Below are positions 43,869 to 54,410 of a stretch of DNA of 64,000 nucleotides, piece by piece. The translations under genes were made by a program, and so were the position numbers. The DNA lies in NCBI RefSeq assembly GCF_023278565.1, contig NC_064677.1:2852001-2916000 (forward strand), written 5' to 3'. The DNA comes from Colletotrichum lupini (Eukaryota > Ascomycota > Sordariomycetes > Glomerellales > Glomerellaceae). The notes under the pieces are model-generated. The model worked only from the letters and a program-made list of their open reading frames with translations, was not told where the DNA came from and did no database searches. Position 1 is the first letter of the stretch. Each line of letters begins with the position of its first letter.

Positions 43869-44913
43869 GATGGGTGGCTGTGCTGAGACTTAGTTGATTG
43901 GTGTCGGGTGATAGGTGGGAAGGGGATTCGGATGCGATGATGGTGTGGTCGTCAACGTGGTAGGGCTGAGACGGTGGATCGATGTGCGATATCAGATGGG
44001 CCGCGGAGGAGAGAGACGATAGTGACAGTAGGGCGATAGTATTGAATACGGGTACTGAGTTTCTTGTGAAGTCAAATTGAGTTTCTCGAGTGTGGCGGAG
44101 TAACAGGCATTGATAGACTAGAATGTGAGATGGAAGGAGAAAATAGCCCGACAGGGCTGGAGGAGCTGGGGAAGGGGGTTACTTCAAGTAATACGGTAAG
44201 GTCGGCCAGGATCCAAACGTGGCATACGGTTTTGCGCGGGCTGAGGTGTAGGTATGGGGCCGCTGGGGTAGACTGGGCTGGACCTGAATGCAGCAAAGCA
44301 AGGACTTGGCCGAGGGAGGGGACAGACGGTGACCGCGCGTCCCAGCTCCAGGCTATGATCGCATAAGTCTGGGCGGGGGACAGGACCTTTTCCTCCAGGT
44401 TTTCGTTGGAGAATTGGTGCGATTCAAGTCGATTTTTCGGGGAGGACGGCTGATCTGGTGCCTGCCGTGCTTGCCATGGTTTGCTTGGGTGCTGTCGATG
44501 TGATGCAGGAAAGATGGTGTGAGCCACCCGCAAACTGGGGCCAATGACGTCAAACCGCCTAGCTCGGCACTGTAGCTCCCTTGGCTGCCCGCTAAGATAA
44601 CCTTAAAATCCCCAGTCGAAAACACTCCTTATCGGCTCTTATCGGACACAGGCTTCTTATCGGACTATCCGGGCGCTCTGCGACCCCTCCATCCCACCAC
44701 CACGCGACAACCCGCTCCCGAGCGGCGGCGCCATTTTCCTCAACCCAAAAAAAAACCTGAGCGGTGATCTGATGTAGGCAATACAGACATCAAATACCAA
44801 AAGCTTATCAGCTGTAATTCTCCCAGCTGTTCTGTGCACAGTTCTTCGATTTTTGTAGAATTTACCGACACCCGCGTGCGCGCACTTTGCGAGTTTTTCT
44901 TCTTTTGCCAATC
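43869..44913. other. Divergent promoter region (109-aa gene / COG0523 GTPase)
   Basis: About 1 kb separate two start codons pointing outward. It contains a CCAATGACGTCA composite site at 44541-44552 and a run of GATAAG-like and CTTATCGG elements (44597-44660: GATAAC, CTTATCGGCTCTTATCGG, CTTATCGGAC), which are GATA-factor core type on the minus strand. Overlapping frames on the minus strand are shadows. Confidence 0.5.
44541..44552 (+). promoter_or_regulatory. CCAATGACGTCA composite site
   Basis: A CCAAT box runs directly into a perfect TGACGTCA palindrome, about 360 bp upstream of the GTPase start. CCAAT is bound by the Hap/CBC complex and TGACGTCA by bZIP factors; joint use here is inference. 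Confidence 0.45.
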
Positions 44914-46005
44914 ATGGCCCCCATTCCAATTACAATCATCACCGGTTTCCTCGGCTCCGGCAAGACGACGCTCATCCTCAATCTCCTCCCCCAGCTCAAG
45001 GCCGCGAACCCGTCCTACAAGCTCGCCCTCCTCAAGAACGAATTCGGCGACCTGGCCGTCGACTCCCAGCTGGCCTCCTCCAGCGCCATCTCGGGCGTCC
45101 AGGAGCTCCTCAACGGCTGCATCTGCTGCAACCTCGTCGGCCAGCTCAGCGTCGCCCTCGCCGAGCTGCACGCCACCGTCCGCCCGGACCACATCGTCAT
45201 CGAGACGAGCGGCTCGGCTTTTCCCGCGACGCTGGCCCTCGAGGTCAACCGCCTCGCGCGCGAGACGGGCAACTACACCCTCGACGGCGTCATCAGCGTC
45301 ATTGACACGGAGAACTGGAAGGGCTACGAGGATACGAGCTACACGGCGCGCATCCAGGCAAAGTACACCGACTTGATCGTCTTCAACAAGTGGGAGCTGT
45401 GCTCCGAGGACCGCTTCGACGAGGTCCTCGACCGGGTGGGTGACCTCGAGGTGGAGATCCCCTGGGTCAAGAGCAAGAAGGGCTGGGTCGGCGCTGACCT
45501 TGTGTTTGGCGTGGATGGCGGTCTCGCGCAGGGCCTCAAGGAAGAGCACACGCACGATCACGATCACAAGGGAGAGGACCACGCGCACGACCATCAGACA
45601 GAGGTTGAGGTACTCTCAATCGAACTCAAAGGCCCCAAGGACGCCGCTGTCAACGCAGACAGCCTGCAGAAGCTCTTGCGCGCCGCGCCAAAGGACGAAG
45701 TATATCGCATAAAGGCCGTCCTGACCGCGTCGTCGACGGTGAGGGACTCGGACGAGGACTCTCAAATTCCCACGCCGCCGCACCCAAAATCTCGGTACAT
45801 TCTCAACTGGGCCTTTGGTCGGTGGACTTTCACGCCCATCGCAGAAGGCGGCGCCGAGCATGCTTCCAGTGAAGGGGCCTTGCTGCGAATGACGATGATT
45901 CTGGGACGGTACGAGAGTGGCAAGTGGAAGAAGAAGCTCGAGACTGGCTCATTTCTAGAAGTTGAGGGCGGCGAGGGCGAGTTGATCGTTACAAAGATCG
46001 CATGA
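44914..46005 (+). CDS. COG0523 GTPase / metallochaperone (CobW/ZNG1 family)
   Basis: A single exon encodes 363 residues from the ATG at 44914. The frame is open nine codons earlier, but that first codon is not ATG. Visible motifs are Walker A GFLGSGKTT (11-19), KNEFGDLAVDS (switch region), the signature metal motif GCICCN (about 67-72), ETSGSAFP, and the base-specificity region VFNKWEL in place of NKxD. A His/Asp-rich stretch (HTHDHDHKGEDHAHDH) lies between the GTPase domain and the CobW C-terminal domain, which ends SRYILNWAFGRWTF followed by a short strand. COG0523 proteins deliver zinc or other metals to target enzymes (ZNG1 serves methionine aminopeptidase); the His-rich loop supports metal binding. 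The target cannot be read from the sequence. Confidence 0.92.
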   Translation: MAPIPITIITGFLGSGKTTLILNLLPQLKAANPSYKLALLKNEFGDLAVDSQLASSSAISGVQELLNGCICCNLVGQLSVALAELHATVRPDHIVIETSGSAFPATLALEVNRLARETGNYTLDGVISVIDTENWKGYEDTSYTARIQAKYTDLIVFNKWELCSEDRFDEVLDRVGDLEVEIPWVKSKKGWVGADLVFGVDGGLAQGLKEEHTHDHDHKGEDHAHDHQTEVEVLSIELKGPKDAAVNADSLQKLLRAAPKDEVYRIKAVLTASSTVRDSDEDSQIPTPPHPKSRYILNWAFGRWTFTPIAEGGAEHASSEGALLRMTMILGRYESGKWKKKLETGSFLEVEGGEGELIVTKIA

Positions 46006-46416
46006 AAAAAATGAGTAGACGAAAAGATGATAGAGATACATACTTACACGACATAAAAGGCGCATATGGGGAGTTTCAAAGTGGTACTTTGAGGCCTTGC
46101 AATGCGCAACGAGCAGAAAGCAGGAGTTAGTTGAGAGCGTAGAATTTAGATCAACCACCGCACTTGATTGTGCTATGAAAGTCGCAAAGTCTCAAGGTTC
46201 TAAGTAGGCCTCTGAGTTGCCAGCCCGTTCCTTGAACTATCAGTGCGGATGTCTCAATGCGAATGTTGACGTATACCCAAGACAGCCTCAACACCGAGCA
46301 TTGCAGACAAGTTCAGTGAATTAATGTCGTTGTTTTGACGAGTGATGTTGATTTCTTTTTTTGTTTCGGCTTCTATGTTGTACAAACCACCGGGTATCTC
46401 ACATATTTTTACACCT
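46006..46416. other. Convergent intergenic region
   Basis: About 410 bp lie between the 3' ends of the GTPase (plus) and leucyl-tRNA synthetase (minus) genes. It is AT-richer than its neighbours, consistent with two 3' untranslated regions. No gene was seen. Confidence 0.5.
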
Positions 46417-49356
46417 CTAGACTACAAAGTTGATTGTCTTGCCGCCACGAGCCAAGATGACTCTTCTCGGGGAAGTGACATCGAATTGACCTCCAGTAAA
46501 CTTGGCCTTGCCCTCATCAGACTTGAGAACCTCCGCGACCATCCAGTCGCGTAATGCCTCACCCTCCAGACCAGATGGAGGGTTGGGAACTTCTACAACA
46601 CCGCGCAGCTTTCCGTTGATCTGGATAGCCACTGGCTGCTTACGCGGCTTCAACAGGGACAACGTGTTGTCTTGCGCAGGGAAGGTGGTTTCCTCAAATA
46701 TGGAACCGGATTCGGGATGCAAGAGACTCCAGCACTCCTCGGAAAATGCTGGTGCAACTGGAGCCATCATCCGAAGGAGAACGGACATCGCTTCCCTCTG
46801 GACAAGTGGGCTCGCTCCAGTGTTCTCCTGAAGGGTATTGGTCAGACTCATAAGGTCCGAAATAATGGTGTTCATCGGATAAACAGTCTCGTAGGACTGG
46901 GTAATGGAACTAATTGTTCCTTGAACCGCCCTCCAAATGGCAGCGTCAGCATCCCAGACAGCCAGTTCCTTGTCGCCGAGAGAAGACAAGCTGTTTGAGC
47001 GCTCTTCGAAGTAAGCCACGATGGGCTTTTCTTCGGCTGATAACTCCTGAAGTTTGGCTGCATGGTCATGAAGCCTATGCAGCCAACGCGTGACTCCGGC
47101 GATTTTGTCCTCGTCCCAGTTTAGGATGTCGCCCACAGGCGCTTGGAAGAGAACGTGAGCTCGGGTCGCATCGGCGCCGTACTTGGATATGAACTCGGTC
47201 GGGTCCACTCCGTTGTACTTGGACTTGGACATTTTCTCAAACGACACATTTGCCGTCGCCCCCGTTGCTACAACTTTAGGGTTTGCAGGGTCCTCTAAGT
47301 CAACCTCATCTGGCTTCAGGAACTTCCCTGACGTGGGGTCGGTGTACGTCTTGCCGTGCACCATGCCCTGCGTGATAAGTCTCTTGAATGGTTCGTGGAC
47401 TGTGTCAGCTTCACCAGAAGCAGGGAACAGTTCTGTCGTGGCCAAGAACTTGTAGATAAACCTGGCATATAGGAGATGCAAGATGGCATGCTCAATGCCG
47501 CCTATGTAAAGGTCCACCGGCAGTGATTCTGCTGCCTCAAGGGAGAGAGGCTGTGATGTGTTGTGAGGATCCGCGAAACGCGCGTAATACCAACTCGAGT
47601 CGACGAAGGTATCCATGGTATCTGTATCCCGCTTTGCATGACTGCCACACTTAGGGCAGCTAGTGTTTACCCAATCTTCGGCTCTCTCCAACGGGTTGCC
47701 AACCTTTCCATCCGTCCAGTGCTGACTGACGTCAGGCAATGTGACCGGCAGCTGATCATCTGGAACAGGTACTGGGCCACAGGAGCCACAGTGGATGACA
47801 GGAATAGGCGTTCCCCAGTATCGTTGACGGCTGATCAACCAGTCTCTCAATCTCCATTTCTCGACAGGCTTGGCCAAGTCTGCTGCCTCCAGTATGCCTA
47901 TGAGCATCCGGCCAGCCTCGGTGGAGGATTTACCCCTAAAAGGACCGCTGTTTGCTGTCATGACACCATGCTCCACAAACGGTTCGTTCGCAATCGCGGA
48001 AGTTGACTCGTCTTCCGAAGCCGCCAGCACAAACCTCACGGGCTCATCATAGTGATGCTCCTTCCAGAAAGCATTATCCCGCAGATCGTGACCAGGAACA
48101 CCCATCACAGCGCCTTCGCCGTAGTCGCCGAGAACATACGGCGCAACATACACCGGGATGGATTTCTTGGTGTCATCGGGAGTCTGCTCGTGATATGCCA
48201 GCGGGTTGACAGCCCTTACGTGGGGCAGCATATAACCGACCTTGGAGTCTTTAGGCAATGCGGGTAGAGTATCTAAGTAAGCTTGAAGCTCAGGGTCTGC
48301 CTTTGCTAATGATGTCACGATCGGGTGGGTAGAGGCGAGGGCGAGATACTGAACTCCAAACAAGGTATCCGGTCGCGTCGTGAAGACTTCGATAGCTGCG
48401 TGGACATCGTGGCCCATGGCCATGACTGGGAACTTGATGACGGCGCCAGTCGATTTTCCGAGCCAGTTTTTCTGCATGGCCAAGACCCTCTCGGGCCAAG
48501 CCTCATTCTTGGCGAGCGTGTCCAGATCCTTCAGCAATGCTTCCCTGAACTCGGAGATGCGGAAGAACCACTGCTTCAGCTGGCGCTTCTCAACCTTGGC
48601 ACCGGATCTCCAAGAACATCCATTTGCGTCAACTTGCTCGTTGGCGAGGACTGTCATATCTACAGGATCATAGTTAACCTCTGCTTCGGTTTGGTAGGCG
48701 AGGCCACGTTCGAGCATCATTAAGAAGATCTTTTGGGTGTGTTTGTAGAAGTCCGGGTCGCAGGTAGTCAGTTCCTGAGAGACATCATGTCAGCCAAAGA
48801 AGAGGTGGCGAGCTAGGAAACAAACCCTCTCCCAGTCCCAGCTGCCATTCATAACCTCCAATTGTTCCTTCATCTTGGCAATGTTAGTCTTGGTCCAAGT
48901 TGCAGGTGCGATTCCACGATCGATGGCAGCATTTTCAGCCGGAAGACCAAATGCGTCCCATCCCATTGGCAGCATCACGCGAGACCCTTTCATGGTGTGA
49001 TAGCGAGCGAGAACGTCGGCAATTGTATATACGCGCAGGTGGCCAAGGTGCAAGGTACCGGAGGGGTATGGGAACATTGGAAGGACGAATTGGTTCGGCT
49101 TGCTTGAGTCATCGTTTGCCGCAGAAGCTTTCGAAGCGTCCCATTTCTGGCGCCATTTCTTGTCGAGAGCGTTAAAGTCGAGCTTGATATCAGCATAGCT
49201 CCGTCGTTGCGTCGCTTTGGCTAAGTACGGGCTTGCGAAAGACGGAGGCTGTCGAATAGCTACTAGTGCTGGGGACGGTCGTGTATTCTTCGCCAAGGTC
49301 GCGATGGACCAACTGGACCAGAGGCGGCCAACATGTTTCGCGTGTATCAATTGCAT
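46417..49356 (-). CDS. NAM2: Mitochondrial leucyl-tRNA synthetase
   Basis: Minus-strand exons 49356-48826 and 48774-46417 (intron 48775-48825) give 962 residues. It is a bacterial-type class I LeuRS: HLGH at 103-106 in [16 protein letters not shown] and KMSKS at 691-695 in [11 protein letters not shown], together the ATP site. It also has [14 protein letters not shown], an editing (CP1) domain with [10 protein letters not shown] and Thr-rich editing sequence, the [14 protein letters not shown] segment, and CxxC pairs in GSCG and SCPKCG. The first 50 residues are rich in Arg, Ser and Ala without acids up to about 50, ending near RRSYAD, an expected mitochondrial presequence. The start is the ATG at 49356; the frame upstream has no ATG in good position. 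In yeast Nam2 also aids group I intron splicing; that is not testable here. The gene is divergent from MTHFR. Confidence 0.95.
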
Positions 49357-50404
49357 TGGTACGATGTTGTCATGGTCGTTGGGCAGATAAAGGTAGGTCG
49401 GTAGTGGTCGTTGGTGGAGGAGAGAAAATGCAGCAAATTTAGAGTCATGCAACGGCGTCACGCTATCGCGGGTTGAAGCGAAGAAAGCAGTGGTCGCGTT
49501 TGCAGCTGCTGTGCAGCTCCATCAAAAACGGAGAGCTTTATGGACCCCTGCATCTCCGCCCCTACCCTGCGAGATTTTAGTGGCAGACTGGCAGGTGGTC
49601 CTGCAGGGGAACGTCATTTGTTCCGCACACCCCTGGGACATATCATCTGTGAAGGAAGGTGTTACGACCAACACCATGGCACGGGGCTCTGTCGTGATTG
49701 GGGAATCTGTGTTTGGATTTTGTGATGCATTGCAATTCTTACTATGGGCAAGGTAGAATTGGACAATATGTCAAGGGCACCTTTTCGAAACTATTAAGAT
49801 GGTGCATTGAGGTTGTCAACAGAGATCGATTTTCTCCAAGGGCAACAGACGGCAGAAAGAAGGGGGCGGCGGAATAACTAAAAACCGTTTACGTGGCTGC
49901 TAACACTGTGTATACCGCGCCTAGCCGCACCTTGGTCGCCTCATCCGAAGTCGGTGATACAGTGCGGGCTGCTATCTCCAAAAAAGAAATTGCCCCGCCA
50001 AAATCATTTTCAATGTCCCGCGTCTTTGAATATCTTCGCGGGTGCACATCTAACTTGTTCGTTCTAGGGGAATGACGACAGCGCAAGCAAGCCAATCACG
50101 TCACATTTCGTCGGCTGAGACAAGGAGCTCTGTTCGATTGAGTCTTCTGTAACCCCTTTGCTCGTTCCCTCATTCCTCATCCCCAAGCTCCCCACGTTAC
50201 CTGGCGGTATCAAATTTCAAGACTCGTCCCCCGCCCTGCCCCTCCGTGGCGGTCTGATATCGACAAAGGAATCCTCAAACGGTCTTAAACGCCGAGTAAT
50301 CTTTCTACTCAACGCACGATCAAGGAGGAAAACACGTTGAATCCCTAAAATACCATCTCAAGCATTCTTTTTAAGATAACGAGCTTCAACTCGTCGCCCT
50401 CAAG
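49357..50404. other. Divergent promoter region (LeuRS / MTHFR)
   Basis: About 1.05 kb with no supported gene. It includes a CCAATCACGTCA composite site at 50092-50103, about 300 bp before the MTHFR start, and an A-rich leader just before 50405. Confidence 0.5.
50092..50103 (+). promoter_or_regulatory. CCAATCACGTCA composite site
   Basis: A CCAAT box overlaps TCACGTCA, a bZIP/CRE-like site, in the probable MTHFR promoter. It is nearly identical to the site at 44541-44552 (one base different). Confidence 0.45.
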
Positions 50405-52447
50405 ATGGAGAAGATCACGGATAAGATCGCCGCTCTGCCGGCAGACGCCAACTACTTCTCCTTGGAGTTCTTTCCGCCGAAGACGGCCATGGGTCTCTCT
50501 AACCTGCGCGACCGTCTAGATAGAATGGAAAGAGCGTTGAGGCCTCTCTTCGTAAACGTCACCTGGGGAGCCGGCGGATCTACCTCGACGAAGTCTCTGG
50601 AACTGGCCGAGATATGTCAGAGAGAGCTGGGCCTCACCACCTGTCTTCATCTGACATGCACAAACATGAGCCGCAAGCTCATAGACAAGGCCCTGGAGGA
50701 CGCAAAGGCCCTAGGTATCCGCAATATCCTCGCCCTGCGAGGCGACCCGCCGCGGAAGAACGAGTACCGCGACACCGAGGACTCTGAGACCGATGACGCC
50801 GAGGATTTCGTCTGGGCCGTCGACCTGGTCAAGTACATTCGCAAGAACTACGGCGACTACTTCTGCATAGGAGTCGCAGCCTACCCAGAGGGACACGCAG
50901 ATGAGAGTCATCCTCAGGGACAGAGCTTCGAGCACGACCTCCCGTACCTGGTTGACAAGGTCCAGGCCGGTGCGGATTTCATCATGACCCAGCTCTTCTT
51001 CGATATCAAGGCGTACGAAAACTTTGAACAAATCTTGAAAGAACACCCCAGCGGCGCCTTCAAGGACATCATCCTCCTCCCCGGCTTGATGCCTATCCAG
51101 AGCTACCAAATGATCAAGCGGACGACCAAGCTCAGCCACGCCAAGATCCCCGACAACCTCATGGCCCGACTGGACGCGGCCAAGGGTGACGACGAGAAGG
51201 TCAAGCAGGTCGGTGTCGACATCCTCAGCGAGCTCGTCGAGCAGGTCAAGGAGGTGAAGAGCAGGACGCCCGGCCCCAAGGGCTTCCACTTCTACACCCT
51301 CAACCTCGAAAAGGCCGTGTCCTTCATCCTCGAACGGACGGGCCTCATCCCTGACCCTAAGATCGAGGACGAAGAAGCTATTATCGACGATGGCCCGGGC
51401 ATTCCCGTCCCCGTTGCCGTCCCCGCAGTCCAGCTCAACGGCCTCTCCCCGATACCTCACCCGGCCACCCGCACTCTCTCCAACGGACGACGGCCATCTT
51501 CAATGGGCTCAGACCCGCACAACCGCATCATCGTCTCCGGTTCAGCTTCAAATCCCGCATACGAGACCACGACCGCCGGCCTCATGGTCTCGGAGCCCGT
51601 CAACACCCGCGCAAACACCCTCGCTATCTCCGAGGGCGTCGGCGCAGTAGGCCGCGAGGCGACGTGGGACGACTTTCCCAACGGCCGCTGGGGTGACGCC
51701 CGCTCCCCCGCCTACGGTGAGATCGACGGCTACGGCGTCAGCCTGCACATGTCCGTGACGCAGGCCATGCGCCTCTGGGGCACCCCCAAGACGGTCCAAG
51801 ACATCAACAACCTCTTCATCCGCCACATCAAGGGCCAGCTCGCCGCCATCCCCTGGTCCGAGGAAGAGCTCCTCCCCGAATCCAACATCATCCAGCAGGA
51901 GCTCCTCGAGCTCAACACCCGCGGCTGGTGGACCGTCGCCTCGCAGCCCGCCGTCAACGGCATCCCCTCCCGCGACCCGACCTTCGGCTGGGGCCCTCAG
52001 CACGGCTTCGTCTTCCAAAAGGCCTTTGTCGAGCTCTTCATCCCTTCCTCGGACTGGGCCGGCCTCGTCGCCCGCCTCAACGAGGTGAGAGACAACACAA
52101 TTTGCTTCTACGCCGCCAACGGCGCCGGCGACTTTGTCTCTTCGGACGCGAGCGGCGGCCTCGTCCTCGAGGGCACGGAGGCGAGCACAAACGCCGTCAC
52201 GTGGGGCGTCTTCCCCGGCAAGGAGATCATCACCCCGACCATCATCGAGGAGGTCAGCTTCCGCGCCTGGGCTGAGGAGGCCTTCAAGATCTGGGGCGAG
52301 TGGGCCAAGGTCTACGGCAAGGGCAGCGAGAGCGAAGCGCTTCTAGAGCGGATAGGCTCCGAGTACTGGCTCGTCAACATTATACACCACGACTACGTCG
52401 AGAGGGATGCGCTGTGGAAGTTGTTGTCGGGTGAGAAGGAGACCTGA
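50405..52447 (+). CDS. Methylenetetrahydrofolate reductase (MET12/MET13 family)
   Basis: A single exon encodes 680 residues. It reduces 5,10-methylene-THF to 5-methyl-THF, the methyl donor for methionine synthesis. The N-terminal TIM-barrel catalytic domain (about 1-310) shows FSLEFFPPKT, VTWGAGGST, HLTCTNM, NILALRGDPPR, IGVAAYPEGH, DFIMTQLFFD and ILLPGLMPI, the flavin and folate site segments. A low-complexity linker of about 60-90 residues follows (Pro/Ser/Asn-rich, around 325-410). Then comes the C-terminal regulatory domain of eukaryotic MTHFR (WDDFPNGRWGDARSPAYGEI, SQPAVNG, GWGPQHGFVFQKAFVELF, AVTWGVFPGKEI, ending NIIHHDY). Fungi keep two MTHFR isoforms and this sequence has features of both, so no single symbol is assigned. 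Codons are strongly C-ending, as in highly expressed genes. Confidence 0.94.
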   Translation: MEKITDKIAALPADANYFSLEFFPPKTAMGLSNLRDRLDRMERALRPLFVNVTWGAGGSTSTKSLELAEICQRELGLTTCLHLTCTNMSRKLIDKALEDAKALGIRNILALRGDPPRKNEYRDTEDSETDDAEDFVWAVDLVKYIRKNYGDYFCIGVAAYPEGHADESHPQGQSFEHDLPYLVDKVQAGADFIMTQLFFDIKAYENFEQILKEHPSGAFKDIILLPGLMPIQSYQMIKRTTKLSHAKIPDNLMARLDAAKGDDEKVKQVGVDILSELVEQVKEVKSRTPGPKGFHFYTLNLEKAVSFILERTGLIPDPKIEDEEAIIDDGPGIPVPVAVPAVQLNGLSPIPHPATRTLSNGRRPSSMGSDPHNRIIVSGSASNPAYETTTAGLMVSEPVNTRANTLAISEGVGAVGREATWDDFPNGRWGDARSPAYGEIDGYGVSLHMSVTQAMRLWGTPKTVQDINNLFIRHIKGQLAAIPWSEEELLPESNIIQQELLELNTRGWWTVASQPAVNGIPSRDPTFGWGPQHGFVFQKAFVELFIPSSDWAGLVARLNEVRDNTICFYAANGAGDFVSSDASGGLVLEGTEASTNAVTWGVFPGKEIITPTIIEEVSFRAWAEEAFKIWGEWAKVYGKGSESEALLERIGSEYWLVNIIHHDYVERDALWKLLSGEKET

Positions 52448-53126
52448 GGAGGTTTAACGTATTTAGGATATTAACAAAAAAAACAACGGAGAAAATGAAA
52501 GAGGCAAAGGGAAAAAATAGTAAAGTGCACAAGGACTTGGTCCTTCTATTTAGTTGCGATTACCCCTAGCCATGAGTGAAAGAGGAGATACCCGTCAATT
52601 ATTGCCTTCAATATCCGACTTGATGCATTGTGAAATCCCGTCGATCATGCTAGGTATCTAGAGATGACCGCAATAGACATCATGAGGTAATGGTCGGAGC
52701 CCAATCTTTGGGATACTGGTACTGAGATAAAAATGTGCCATGGACTTATGGCAATCATCACTGAAAAGTGTGTAGTCACGGAAAAAACACGATGCCGAGA
52801 TGTGCAAATCAAGTCGGCCTAGTGCCTTGGTATCTCATTGAGAATCTCTTCCACGCATATAGCTCGGTGAGCTCGGTGAGAAAAGGTCCATCTATCTATA
52901 GACGCATAGGGGAAATCCCACTTCGGTATCCTTCGTTTTGTTTTGTACATGCTACCAGTGGCCGATATCCATCCAGGATGAAGGAAATAGTCCAAGCCCA
53001 ACGCCAAAATCCCAGTCCGTAAGAGGAGTTATCGATGCCACAACTCGGAATAAAAGTCAGAACAGCGGCATAAGAAAGCGGACCTCGGAATCCTTCGTAT
53101 CCCAGGTCTTCCTTCGTAAAGCCAGC
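52448..53126. other. Convergent intergenic region
   Basis: About 680 bp lie between the 3' ends of MTHFR (plus) and the motif-duplication gene (minus). An A-rich tract just past the MTHFR stop (52474-52500) fits a 3' untranslated region. No gene is supported. Confidence 0.5.
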
Positions 53127-54410
53127 TCAGATTTCTCCGTCGGTGCCCATGAAGGAAGAGTCGTAGCCGCCGTTGGAATTCACCATGCTCTCGGCGAAAC
53201 TGAAGTTGAGCTCATCATTCATGTTGTTGACGGGATTGAAGATAGCTGCATCCATCGACTGCGCGAAGCTGTCATTTCCGGTGAAGCTAGCCATGGCGTC
53301 GGGCTGAATGATGGTCTGATGCTGAGTAACAGCCTCCTCAAAGGACGGATGCTGAACGGCAGCAGGCTTGGCCTCGGCGATGGGAGGAAGCTCGTAGCCC
53401 GAAGCATTGTTGGGGGTGTCTACCTCACTATCGGAGGTGGTGAGGTCGACGGCAGCAGCTTGTGCAATAGTTGCAGCCGCAGCGATAGTAGCGGCGCGGC
53501 TCGGCGTTGCGCTGCGACGAGGAGTGGGTCTGTTCTTAGTCACACGGCCGTCGAGGACATTGTGGACGCGAGTCTTGGAGGGAGTGTCCTCGAGCGCGTT
53601 ATAGTCGACGGCATCACTACCCTCCCCATCATCGTCAGACATGGGATCAGTCTTGATGGGCATGGTCTTCTTGGCCGTGGTAGAACGACCACCACCCGAG
53701 GCGCGAACCTTAGCACCAGACGGGGTTCGGGGCTTCCGAGGAGTCGAGACGTTGCTGCTAGTACCGCCGGTGAAAGTCAGGATAGACGCGGGGTTACCAC
53801 CACTGTTGGCAGTCTGCTTAAGGGACTCGGCGTCCTTCTTAATGCCACGGAACTGGAACTGGATGCCGTCGGCAGTGGATTCGCCGAAGAACTTGGCAAT
53901 CTCTGTTTTCTCATGTCAGTATACTTCCTGTCGAATCGTAGTAAAGAGACAGCGAAGTCGAGCAATGTATAGAAGGAAAGTTCGGCTAGGAAACTGATGA
54001 TTGAAAGCGAGGAAATCAACGTAGAAGCAGAGGCGGCGGTTACCCTTCTTCTCCTTGGGAAGATCCACGGGGATGGCCTTGCAATCCACACCCTGCCCAT
54101 CGGCTTCCCGAAGCACATATCCTTGGTTTTTAAGGGCTCTGAACCGATGGTTGAGAGCGTCCTTGGTCATATCCGAACCGTAGAACTTCTGGATGTCTGC
54201 CGTACGTCAGGAATGACGTCGACCATGGAGAAATGCAGAAGAAAAATTGATACAGACGAAAAAAGAAGATTGGGCTGAACGGCAAGAGAGGAAACAGGCG
54301 TATTTCTTACCCTTGTAGTTCCATTTGACATCGGAGTGAGCGGCCACGATGGCGCGAAGCAGTCGAGCCTGAGACTCGTAGGTCTTGAAGTTGGCAGGAG
54401 CCATCTTCAT
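53127..54410 (-). CDS. Putative nuclear protein with duplicated IxKFxG...FRxxK motif, function unknown
   Basis: Minus-strand exons 54410-54311, 54196-54044 and 53902-53127 (introns of 114 and 141 nt) join to 342 residues. The N-terminus MAPANFKTYESQARLLRAIV and WNYKD lead into IQKFYGSDMTKDALNHRFR (35-53). About 50 residues later, after a Lys-rich loop, IAKFFGESTADGIQFQFR repeats the pattern (from 86). The two copies share I-x-K-F-aromatic-G, a Thr, and a terminal FRxxK, which suggests an internal duplication of a helical DNA- or protein-binding unit. The remainder is Ser/Thr/Ala-rich and probably disordered, with basic patches (PRKPRTPSG) and acidic stretches (SDDDGEGSDAVD), which suggests nuclear residence. 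I cannot name the family. Introns 1 and 2 fall in phase 1, each next to one copy of the motif. Confidence 0.82.
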
